Assembly (NCBI GenBank): GCA_035575835.1
Contig: DATLXM010000045.1
Span: 1-64,000, forward strand
Direction: 5' to 3'
Length of the DNA stretch: 64,000 bases
Source of the DNA: Gaiellasilicea sp035575835
GTDB taxonomy: Bacteria > Actinomycetota > Thermoleophilia > Gaiellales > Gaiellaceae
This document shows, piece by piece, positions 48,093-55,129 of this stretch. Position numbers and translations under genes: made by a program. The notes beneath the pieces were generated by a model. It worked only from the letters and a program-made list of their open reading frames with translations. It was not told the origin of the DNA and searched no databases. Each line of letters opens with the position of its first letter. Within the stretch, counting starts at the first letter, position 1.

Positions 48093-48127
48093 AAAAAAGC
48101 CGCCGGGTGGCGGGCGCGAAAAGTATA
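48093..48127 (-). promoter_or_regulatory. rpmH promoter -10 and terminator-like leader hairpin
   Basis: On the minus strand TATACT (48127-48122) is a consensus -10. About 8 bases after the expected transcript start lies CCGCC-ACCC-GGCGG, a perfect 5-bp GC stem (48113-48100), then C and six T (48098-48093). This is the form of an intrinsic terminator, placed before rpmH. It may be an attenuator of the ribosomal-protein operon. No clear -35 is visible. Confidence 0.6.
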
Positions 48128-48148
48128 GACGACACCGACGCGAACCCG

Positions 48149-48249
48149 TTTTCCACAGGGGAGGCGCGGCGGGGAAAGGGCCGCAAACGGGCACCGCGAC
48201 CGACTGCAACCCACAGGTTCTCCCCAGGTGTGGATAACAATGTGGACGT
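48149..48249. other. oriC: Candidate oriC, rpmH-dnaA side: DnaA boxes
   Basis: A perfect DnaA box TTATCCACA is on the minus strand at 48237-48229. TTTTCCACA (48149-48157, plus) has one mismatch. Weaker matches are CAACCCACA (48207-48215) and ACGTCCACA (minus, 48249-48241). The interval between divergent rpmH and dnaA also holds both promoters. No long AT-rich unwinding region is evident. Confidence 0.7.
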
Positions 48250-48294
48250 CGGAAAACCCCTGCTCGGAAGGTGTTTTGTCTCCGGTCGGCCGGG

Positions 48295-48323
48295 TTGAGA
48301 CGCCTCGTGGACGCTGGTATGCT
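48295..48323 (+). promoter_or_regulatory. dnaA promoter
   Basis: TTGAGA (48295-48300), a 17-base spacer and TATGCT (48318-48323) form a good housekeeping promoter. The transcript would have a ~32-base leader with a GAAAGGAG ribosome site (48344-48351) ten bases before the GTG at 48362. Confidence 0.75.
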
Positions 48324-48361
48324 CGCCATTCCCTACGAGCTGTGAAAGGAGTCGCGCCGGC

Positions 48362-49738
48362 GTGGAGCACCAGATCGAGCTGACTGCGGACAGCCTGTGG
48401 GAAGAGGTTTCGGGCCGGCTCAAGGGGGCGCTCAACGAACAGACTTTCGGCACCTGGTTCGCCGAGGCGGGCGGCGCGGAGCTCTCCGACGACGCCTTCA
48501 CCCTCGCGGTCCCGAACGACTTCACCCGGGAGTGGATCGAAGGTCATTTCCTCGGCCTGATCCGTGCCGCCGTCAAGGACGCGACCGGGCACGAGCGCAG
48601 CGTGAGGCTCACCGTGCGCGACTTCGCGCCCGCGGCGCCGGTCGAGCGCGACCGCTCCGACTCGGACGAGGCCCCAGTTCTCGTGCGCCCCCCGGAGCCG
48701 GCCGCGTCCGGAGGGATGAACGGGAAGTACACCTTCGACCTCTTCGTGATCGGCTCGTCCAACCGATTCGCCCACGCCGCCGCGCTCGCGGTCGCGGAGG
48801 CGCCCGCCCAGGCCTACAACCCGCTCTTCATCTACGGCTCGACAGGGCTCGGGAAGACGCATCTGCTCCAGGCGATCGGCCAGTACGTCGGTGAGCACGG
48901 AAACGGCCTGACTGCGCGCTACGTGACGAGCGAGACGTTCATGAACGACTTCATCAACTCGCTCCGCGACAAGCGGATCGAGGGGTTCAAGCAGCGCTAC
49001 CGGACCTATGACGTGCTCCTCGTCGACGACGTCCAGTTCCTCGAAGGCAAAGACCGGATGCAGGAGGAGTTCTTCCACACGTTCAACACGCTCTACGAGG
49101 CCGGCAAGCAGATCGTGCTCTCCTCCGACCGGCCCCCGAAAGAGATCGCGACACTCGAGGAGCGCCTGCGCTCGCGGTTCGAGTGGGGCCTGATCACGGA
49201 CATCCAGCCGCCGGACCTCGAGACGCGGATCGCGATCCTGCGCAAGCGGGTGAAGACGGACCAGATCCATGTCCCCGACCCCGATGTCCTCACCTATGTC
49301 GCCGAACGCGTGACGACGAACATCCGCGAGCTCGAGGGGGCCTTGACGCGCGTCGTCGCCTTCTCCTCACTCACGGGCCGGGCGATGACGGTCGAGCTCG
49401 CCGAGGACGTGCTCAAGGACGTCTTCCCTCAGGGCCAGGCGGTCGAGATCTCGATCAGGAGCATTCAGGAAACGGTCTCCGAGCGCTTCGGGATGACGAT
49501 CAACGAGCTCTGCTCGGCCAAGCGCTCCCAGGCGATCGCCTACCCACGCCAGGTCGCGATGTACCTCTCGCGCGCGCTCACGGACTCCTCGCTCCCCAAG
49601 ATCGGGAAGGAGTTCGGCGGCCGCGACCACACGACCGTGATGCACGCGAACGCCAAGATCGAGGGGATGATTCGAGAGGATCGCTCTGTGTACAACCTTG
49701 TGCAGGAACTAACCGCTCGGATCAAGCAAGCCGGATGA
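48362..49738 (+). CDS. dnaA: Chromosomal replication initiator DnaA
   Basis: A 458-residue initiator. Domain I (1-80, LWEEVSGRLKGALNEQTFGTWF), a short acidic domain II (~85-115), the AAA+ domain III beginning KYTFDLFVIGSSNRFAHAA with Walker A GSTGLGKTH (~159-167) and Walker B VLLVDDVQFL, and domain IV with the DNA-binding signature GGRDHTTVMHA. GTG 48362 is set by the GAAAGGAG ribosome site. DnaA boxes lie on both sides of the gene. Confidence 0.98.
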   Translation: MEHQIELTADSLWEEVSGRLKGALNEQTFGTWFAEAGGAELSDDAFTLAVPNDFTREWIEGHFLGLIRAAVKDATGHERSVRLTVRDFAPAAPVERDRSDSDEAPVLVRPPEPAASGGMNGKYTFDLFVIGSSNRFAHAAALAVAEAPAQAYNPLFIYGSTGLGKTHLLQAIGQYVGEHGNGLTARYVTSETFMNDFINSLRDKRIEGFKQRYRTYDVLLVDDVQFLEGKDRMQEEFFHTFNTLYEAGKQIVLSSDRPPKEIATLEERLRSRFEWGLITDIQPPDLETRIAILRKRVKTDQIHVPDPDVLTYVAERVTTNIRELEGALTRVVAFSSLTGRAMTVELAEDVLKDVFPQGQAVEISIRSIQETVSERFGMTINELCSAKRSQAIAYPRQVAMYLSRALTDSSLPKIGKEFGGRDHTTVMHANAKIEGMIREDRSVYNLVQELTARIKQAG

Positions 49739-49742
49739 TTTC

Positions 49743-49861
49743 TGTGGAAACCTCCCTGAACATGGTTTGTCCTGTGCGAAGCTCTCGTTTGTCCACCGCG
49801 TGGACCCACCGCGCAAACCGGCTCGTGGCCCCAGGCGATGCCGTCTTCCCCGTCGTCCACA
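49743..49861. other. Candidate oriC, dnaA-dnaN side: DnaA-box-like sites
   Basis: In the 281 bases between the dnaA stop and the dnaN start used here: GTTTCCACA (minus, 49751-49743), TTGTCCACC (plus, 49789-49797) and TCGTCCACA (plus, 49853-49861). These are closer to the YYGTCCACA form of high-G+C actinobacteria than to the E. coli consensus. A short AT-richer patch (GGATTTAAAGAAGAATGATC) follows at 49885. In many actinobacteria the functional origin is in this gap. Confidence 0.6.
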
Positions 49862-50019
49862 CTCCCTATGACTGCTACGAGAGGATTTAAAGAAGAATGA
49901 TCAAGTCAGAGGCGGAGGCCGTGGAGCCCGGAGGCGAGGCACCAGAGAGCCACGGGGTAGAAATGAAAGAGTCGGAGATCGAGATCGAAGAGGCGGTTGT
50001 CCCGAGCCCAGGAACGGGA

Positions 50020-51114
50020 ATGAAGATCACCGTGGCGAAGGACGAGCTCGTCGCGAAGCTCGGCGTCGTCTCGCGCGCCGTCTCGAGCCGAGGCACGGTT
50101 CAGGTTCTCTCGGGAATCCTCCTCACCGCCGAAGGGGGCACCCTCTCGCTCGCCGCCACCGACATGGAGGTCTCGTTGCGAACGACCCTCGACGCCCAGG
50201 TCGAGGGCGACGGTGCGGTCGTGATTCCCGGAAAGCTCCTCGTCGATCTCGCCCGCCTGTTGCCGGAGAGCGAGGTCAAGCTCGAGTACCGCCCGGACGA
50301 GGGTGTCGCGCACATCGCCTCGGGCACCGCGAGCTACCGGCTGAACACGTATGCCGCCGAGGATTTTCCCCGCCTGCCGGCGATCGAGGCCCAGCTGCAC
50401 GCGATCGATCGCGAGGCGCTGCTCGACACGATCGGCCGGGTCGCCCGTTCGGCTTCGCGCGACGAGTCGCGCCCCGTCCTGACCGGGATCCTCGTTCGCT
50501 TCGAGGCCGGCAAGCTCGTGATGGTCGCGACCGACTCGTACCGACTCTCCGTCAAGGAGACCGATCTCGGCGGTGACGCACCGGAGCTCGAGGCGATCAT
50601 CCCGGCCAGAGCGCTCCAGGAGCTCTCGCGGCTCGCGGGCGGCGCCGAGACGATCGAGCTCGGCGTACACGAGAACCACGTGGTCTTCGGAACCGGAGAC
50701 GCGTGGCTGACCACACGGCGGATCGACGGCCAGTTCCCGAACTACCGCCAGCTACTCCCCGAGACCTTCGAGGTCGAGCTCACGGTCGCCAGGGCGGAGC
50801 TCGGCGACGTCGTGCGCCGGGTCTCGGTCATGGCCCAGCGCAACTCGCCGCTCCGCCTTCGCTTCGCCGAAGGCGAGCTGACCGTGTCGGCCCAGACCCA
50901 GGACGTCGGCGAGGCGAAGGAGTCGCTGCCGGTGCCCTACACGGGCGAGGAGTTCGTGATCGGGTTCAACGCCGACTTCCTCCGGGACGGCGTCGATTCG
51001 ATCCTCGGCGACGACGTCCTCGTGAAGCTGATCAACCCACTGCGACCGGCGATCCTCGTCGACCCGGCCGGGGATTTCACCTACCTGATCATGCCGATCA
51101 GGCTCGCTGGTTAG
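50020..51114 (+). CDS. dnaN: DNA polymerase III sliding clamp (beta subunit)
   Basis: A 364-residue clamp of three similar domains; MKITVAKDELVAKLGVVSRA begins domain I, GKLLVDLARLLPE and YRLNTYAAEDFPRLPAIE are in its middle, and the C-terminus is LIMPIRLAG, the usual clamp ending. ATG 50020 has AGGA six bases upstream and gives the normal length. In-frame ATGs at 49897 and 49963 would add 41 or 19 acidic residues with poorer codon bias, so they are not used. The TAG stop at 51112-51114 bounds recF upstream. Confidence 0.95.
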   Translation: MKITVAKDELVAKLGVVSRAVSSRGTVQVLSGILLTAEGGTLSLAATDMEVSLRTTLDAQVEGDGAVVIPGKLLVDLARLLPESEVKLEYRPDEGVAHIASGTASYRLNTYAAEDFPRLPAIEAQLHAIDREALLDTIGRVARSASRDESRPVLTGILVRFEAGKLVMVATDSYRLSVKETDLGGDAPELEAIIPARALQELSRLAGGAETIELGVHENHVVFGTGDAWLTTRRIDGQFPNYRQLLPETFEVELTVARAELGDVVRRVSVMAQRNSPLRLRFAEGELTVSAQTQDVGEAKESLPVPYTGEEFVIGFNADFLRDGVDSILGDDVLVKLINPLRPAILVDPAGDFTYLIMPIRLAG

Positions 51115-51120
51115 CCGGCG

Positions 51121-52182
51121 CTGATCGTCCGGACGGTCTCGCTCCGCAACTTTCGCTCCTACGCCCGCCTCGAGCTCGAGCTGGAACCGGGGCTCGTGCT
51201 CGTGACCGGCTCGAACGGGGCTGGGAAGACGAACCTGCTCGAGTCGCTCCACGTCGGGACCCAGGGGTTCTCGCCGCGGACGCGGGCCGACGCGCAACTC
51301 GTCCGCCTCGGCGCCGATGGAGCCAGGGTCGCGCTCGCCGGCGATCGAGCGGGCAGGCCCGTCCAGCTCGAGGTGACGCTGCAGCCGCAGCAGGGGAAAC
51401 GCGCGAAAGTGAACGGCGCCGCGCTTCGCTCGGCGGAGCAGCTCCGGACGGAGGTCTCCACTCTCGTCTTCACGCCCGACCGACTCGCGGTCGTCAAGGG
51501 CGGCCCCGCGGCGCGGCGCGCGTACTTCGACCGCGCGCTCTCCCGGCTGCTTCCGAATCGCCAGTCGCTGCCGGTCGACTACGCGGCCGCGGTCGGCCAG
51601 CGAAACGCCGCTCTACGCAGAGTCGGCCTGCGGCTCTCGAGCCGCGAGACCGTGGCGCCCTGGACCGAGCAGGTCGCGACCCTCGGGTCGCAGGTCGTCG
51701 CCGCCCGGGTCGAGGCGATCGAGCTGCTCGCGCCCGCATTCGCGGAGCGCGCTGACGAGCTCGGGCTTCCGGACGCGACGCTCTCCGCGACGGGGGAGCC
51801 GCCGACCGTGGAGGCCCTCGAGTCGCGTTTCGACCGGGACGTCGAGCGTGGGATCACTGGCCTTGGTCCGCACCTGGACGACGTGACCGTCCGCTCGGGC
51901 GACCGCGAGCTCCGGAGCTTCGGCTCGCAGGGCGAGCAGCGGCTCGCGGTGCTCTCGCTCCTGCTCGCTGAGGCGGAGGTTCTCGCCGAGCGGCGCGGGG
52001 TCGCCCCGCTCGTCCTGCTCGACGACGTCCTCTCCGAGCTCGACGCGACCCGCCGCCGCACTCTGGCCGAACGGATCGGCCGGGTAGGGCAGACGATCGT
52101 CACCGCGACCGGCGCAGAGGCGCTTCCCCTCGAGCCCGCGCAGCTGCTCGCGGTCACCCCCGGCGCCGTGACCGTCGTCTGA
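51121..52182 (+). CDS. recF: DNA replication/repair protein RecF, CTG start
   Basis: A 353-residue SMC-like ATPase that helps load RecA at gaps. Walker A is TGSNGAGKTNLLESL, the signature is near SQGEQRLAVLSLLLAE and Walker B/D-loop is LVLLDDVLSELD. The family N-terminus (IVRTVSLRNFRSY) is encoded directly after CTG 51121. The in-frame TAG of dnaN at 51112 excludes an upstream start, and the next usual start, GTG 51196, would delete the first 25 residues. CTG (or less likely the following ATC) must therefore initiate. Confidence 0.93.
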   Translation: MIVRTVSLRNFRSYARLELELEPGLVLVTGSNGAGKTNLLESLHVGTQGFSPRTRADAQLVRLGADGARVALAGDRAGRPVQLEVTLQPQQGKRAKVNGAALRSAEQLRTEVSTLVFTPDRLAVVKGGPAARRAYFDRALSRLLPNRQSLPVDYAAAVGQRNAALRRVGLRLSSRETVAPWTEQVATLGSQVVAARVEAIELLAPAFAERADELGLPDATLSATGEPPTVEALESRFDRDVERGITGLGPHLDDVTVRSGDRELRSFGSQGEQRLAVLSLLLAEAEVLAERRGVAPLVLLDDVLSELDATRRRTLAERIGRVGQTIVTATGAEALPLEPAQLLAVTPGAVTVV

Positions 52183-52195
52183 TGGCCTCGGTTTC

Positions 52196-52687
52196 GTGAT
52201 GGACAGGCTGGACGGACACGTCAAACGCGAGCTGCGCCGGTTTGGGCCGGCGGACATCGGGATGGGCGGCGACATGGTCGCCTACGTCCGGGCCTGGCCC
52301 GCCGCGGTCGGTGAGGAGAACGCGCGTCGAGCATGGCCTTCCCGGCTCGCCCGCGACGGCACCCTGATCGTCCACACCACCGACTCGGTCTGGGCCTTCC
52401 AGCTCGGGATGCTCTCCGGGGAGATTCTCGGACGCCTCCGCGAAGAGGTCGGCGAGGAGGTTCCGCGGACGATCCGGTTCGTTCCGGGCCCTGTGCCCGC
52501 AGAGGCTGCTGCACCCGCCGAGGAGCGGGTGCCGACGCCTCCTGAGGTTGGTCCCGAGGACGCCGCTGAAGGCGTCCTCCTCGCGGCCGGGATCGAGGAC
52601 GCCGAGCTGCGCGAGATCGTCGCCCGGGCCGCCGCCGCGAGCCTCGCACGGGGCCGCCGCGAGGCCCGCTCCGACCGCGATTTCTGA
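52196..52687 (+). CDS. DciA-like DUF721 protein
   Basis: A 163-residue protein with an N-terminal KH-like DUF721 domain (VAYVRAWPAAVGEENARRAWPSR, GTLIVHTTDSVWAFQLGML) and a low-complexity Pro/Glu/Ala C-terminus. In bacteria without DnaC, DciA loads the replicative helicase; this slot between recF and gyrB is the usual actinobacterial place for it. GTG 52196 or ATG 52199 may be the start. Confidence 0.85.
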   Translation: MMDRLDGHVKRELRRFGPADIGMGGDMVAYVRAWPAAVGEENARRAWPSRLARDGTLIVHTTDSVWAFQLGMLSGEILGRLREEVGEEVPRTIRFVPGPVPAEAAAPAEERVPTPPEVGPEDAAEGVLLAAGIEDAELREIVARAAAASLARGRREARSDRDF

Positions 52688-52737
52688 TACACTCTTCTAT
52701 GCCCGCAAAAGCTTTATTTGCAGGGCTTTTTTCATGA
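52688..52737 (+). promoter_or_regulatory. gyrB leader: -10 box, 12-codon leader ORF and intrinsic terminator
   Basis: TACACT (52688-52693) lies five bases before ATG 52699, so a transcript starting there would be leaderless for a 12-codon ORF, MPAKALFAGLFS, whose TGA (52735-52737) overlaps the gyrB ATG as ATGA. Within the ORF, 52701-52709 pairs with 52717-52726 (9 bp, one bulge) and is followed by six T (52727-52732): an intrinsic terminator ending two bases before gyrB. The ORF includes a TTA codon in the hairpin loop, rare in such G+C-rich DNA. No Shine-Dalgarno precedes gyrB, so coupling from the leader is plausible. Confidence 0.6.
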
Positions 52738-55118
52738 CCGAAACTGACTACACCGCCAAAGACATCACCGTTCTGGAGGGGCTCGAGCCCGTCCGGTTGC
52801 GACCGGGGATGTACATCGGCTCGACCGGCCCGCGCGGCCTCCACCACCTGGTCTACGAGGTCGTGGACAACTCCGTGGACGAGGCGCTCGCCGGCCGGAA
52901 CGAGCGGATCGAGGTCACCCTCCATCCGGACAATTCCGTCACGGTCAAGGACTGGGGCTCGGGCATCCCGGTCGACGCGATGGCCGACACCGGCGAGTCC
53001 GCGCTGACCGTGGTCCTGACCAAGCTGCACGCGGGCGGCAAGTTCGGCGGCGACGGCTACAAGGTCTCCGGCGGCCTCCACGGCGTCGGCGTCTCGGTCG
53101 TGAATGCGCTTTCGGAGCGACTCGTCGCAGAGGTCCGACGCGACGGCAACCTGTACCGGCAGGAGTTCTCTCGCGGTGTCCCCCAGACCGACGTCGAAGT
53201 CGTGGGCACCGCCGACGACACGGGCACGACGATCTTCTTCATGCCCGACGCCGAGATCTTCGAGCAGCTCGAGCTCTCGACCCAGACGCTCGTCCAGCGA
53301 CTCCGCGAGACCGCGTTCCTCACCAAGGGCCTGCGCATCGCTCTCGTGGACGAGCGCGAGGGCGAGGACCGGCACGAGTTCTATGCCGAGGGCGGAATCA
53401 GGGACTTCGTCGCGTACGTGAACGACTCGAAGGACCCGGTTCACAAGCACATCGTCTACTTCGAGGGCGAGAACGCGGACGGCGCGGTCGAGGTCGCGAT
53501 GCAGTGGAATACCTCGTACGTCGAGTCGGTTTTCTCGTTTGCGAACAACATCAACACGCACGAGGGCGGCACGCATCTCTCCGGCTTCCGCGCCGCGCTC
53601 ACCGGCACGCTTAATCGATATGCGCGTGAGAAGGGGCTCCTGAAGGAGAGGGAAGACAACCTCGAGGGCGAGGACGTGCGCGAGGGGCTCGCGGCCGTGA
53701 TCTCGGTCAAGCTGCGCAACCCCCAGTTCGAGGGGCAGACGAAGACGAAGCTCGGCAACCCGCCGATCGAGAGCCTCGTCAAGCAGGTCGTGAACCTCAA
53801 GCTCGCCCAGTTCCTCGAGGAGAACCCGCAGGACGCGCGGCTCCTGATCGCGAAGACGATCTCGGCGCAGCGCGCCCGCCAGGCTGCACGCAAGGCCCGC
53901 GAGCTGACCCGCCGCAAGAGCGCGCTCGAGAGCATGTCGCTACCGGGGAAGCTCGCCGACTGCTCGATCAAGGACCCCGAGGCCGCCGAGCTCTTCATCG
54001 TCGAGGGCGACAGCGCCGGCGGCTCCGCCAAGATGGGCCGCGACCGTGCCTATCAGGCGATCCTCCCCCTGCGCGGGAAGATCATCAACTCCGAGAAGAA
54101 CCGGATCAACAAGGTTCTCTCGAACAACGAGATCCAGGCGATGATCACCGCGATCGGGACGTCGCTCGGGGACGAGTTCGACATCGCGAAGCTCCGCTAC
54201 CACAAGGTGATCGTGATGACGGACGCCGACGTCGACGGCTCCCACATTCGGACGTTGATCCTCACCTTCCTCTACCGCCAGATGCCCGAGCTGATCGATC
54301 GCGGCCACATCTTCATCGCCGTCCCGCCGCTCTACAAGGTCAAGCTGGGAAATCAGGAATTCTACTTCGAGAAGGACTCGCAGCTCGAGGAGCTCCTGGT
54401 TCGCGAACGCGTCGGCGAGCTCGAGATCACCTCGTACAGCGGTGAGCAGTTGAAGCTGACCGAGGCACGCTGGGGCCGGTTCGTGCGCGCGCTGACCGAG
54501 TTCGAAGGCTGGCTCGGCCGCCTGCGCGCCGACTTCGGCGCCGGCCCCGCCGACTTCATGGTCACCCACCGCCTCGTCGAATCCAGCTTCGGCTCGATCG
54601 GCGACCTCGACGACGCCGTCGTCGCGGCGGTCGATAACGGCTACGCGCTCTCGATCCTCGGCCGCGCCGAGGGATCGATCGAGGTCAAGGTGGTCGAGAC
54701 CGAGACGAGTGCCGCCACGCACATCACCGTTCCCGCTGACCTCGTCGCCTCCCCGATCTATGCGAACCTCCGCAAGGCGTACGCAAAGCTCGTCGAGGTC
54801 GTCGGCACGCCGCCCTACCGGCTCGCCGCGGGGAAGAAGCACCGCACTGCCGGCACCTTCGGCGCGCTGCGAATCGAGGCGCTCGAACTCGCGAAGGAGG
54901 GCCTCGCACTCTCGCGCTTCAAGGGGCTCGGCGAGATGAACGAGGAGCAACTCTGGGAGACGACGATGGATCCGCAGCGCCGCCTCCTGATCCGGGTCGA
55001 CGTCGAGGACGCGTCTGCCGCCGACCGGCTCTTCTCCACGCTGATGGGCGACCAGGTCGAGCCTCGGCGCGCCTTCATCGAAGAGAACGCACGAGACGTT
55101 CGGTTCCTGGACGTCTAG
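52734..55118 (+). CDS. gyrB: DNA gyrase subunit B
   Basis: A 794-residue ATPase subunit of gyrase. The GHKL ATPase has EVVDNSVDEALAG and GLHGVGVSVVNALS; the TOPRIM domain has VEGDSAGGSAKMGRDR and MTDADVDGSHIRT; the tail carries FKGLGEMNEEQLWETTMDP. Between ~545 and ~725 there is an insertion (with KKHRTAGTFGALRI at its end) of the kind known from proteobacterial GyrB; most actinobacterial GyrBs are ~650-690 residues and lack it. ATG 52734 overlaps the leader ORF stop. gyrA follows after 11 bases. Confidence 0.97.
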   Translation: MTETDYTAKDITVLEGLEPVRLRPGMYIGSTGPRGLHHLVYEVVDNSVDEALAGRNERIEVTLHPDNSVTVKDWGSGIPVDAMADTGESALTVVLTKLHAGGKFGGDGYKVSGGLHGVGVSVVNALSERLVAEVRRDGNLYRQEFSRGVPQTDVEVVGTADDTGTTIFFMPDAEIFEQLELSTQTLVQRLRETAFLTKGLRIALVDEREGEDRHEFYAEGGIRDFVAYVNDSKDPVHKHIVYFEGENADGAVEVAMQWNTSYVESVFSFANNINTHEGGTHLSGFRAALTGTLNRYAREKGLLKEREDNLEGEDVREGLAAVISVKLRNPQFEGQTKTKLGNPPIESLVKQVVNLKLAQFLEENPQDARLLIAKTISAQRARQAARKARELTRRKSALESMSLPGKLADCSIKDPEAAELFIVEGDSAGGSAKMGRDRAYQAILPLRGKIINSEKNRINKVLSNNEIQAMITAIGTSLGDEFDIAKLRYHKVIVMTDADVDGSHIRTLILTFLYRQMPELIDRGHIFIAVPPLYKVKLGNQEFYFEKDSQLEELLVRERVGELEITSYSGEQLKLTEARWGRFVRALTEFEGWLGRLRADFGAGPADFMVTHRLVESSFGSIGDLDDAVVAAVDNGYALSILGRAEGSIEVKVVETETSAATHITVPADLVASPIYANLRKAYAKLVEVVGTPPYRLAAGKKHRTAGTFGALRIEALELAKEGLALSRFKGLGEMNEEQLWETTMDPQRRLLIRVDVEDASAADRLFSTLMGDQVEPRRAFIEENARDVRFLDV

Positions 55119-55129
55119 GTGGCTGACCG

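Noticed and set aside
52548..52733. Extending gyrB upstream in frame to 52548
   Set aside because: The extension overlaps the DUF721 gene and encodes no GyrB-like sequence; the normal GyrB start (TETDYTAKDITVLEGL) is at 52734.
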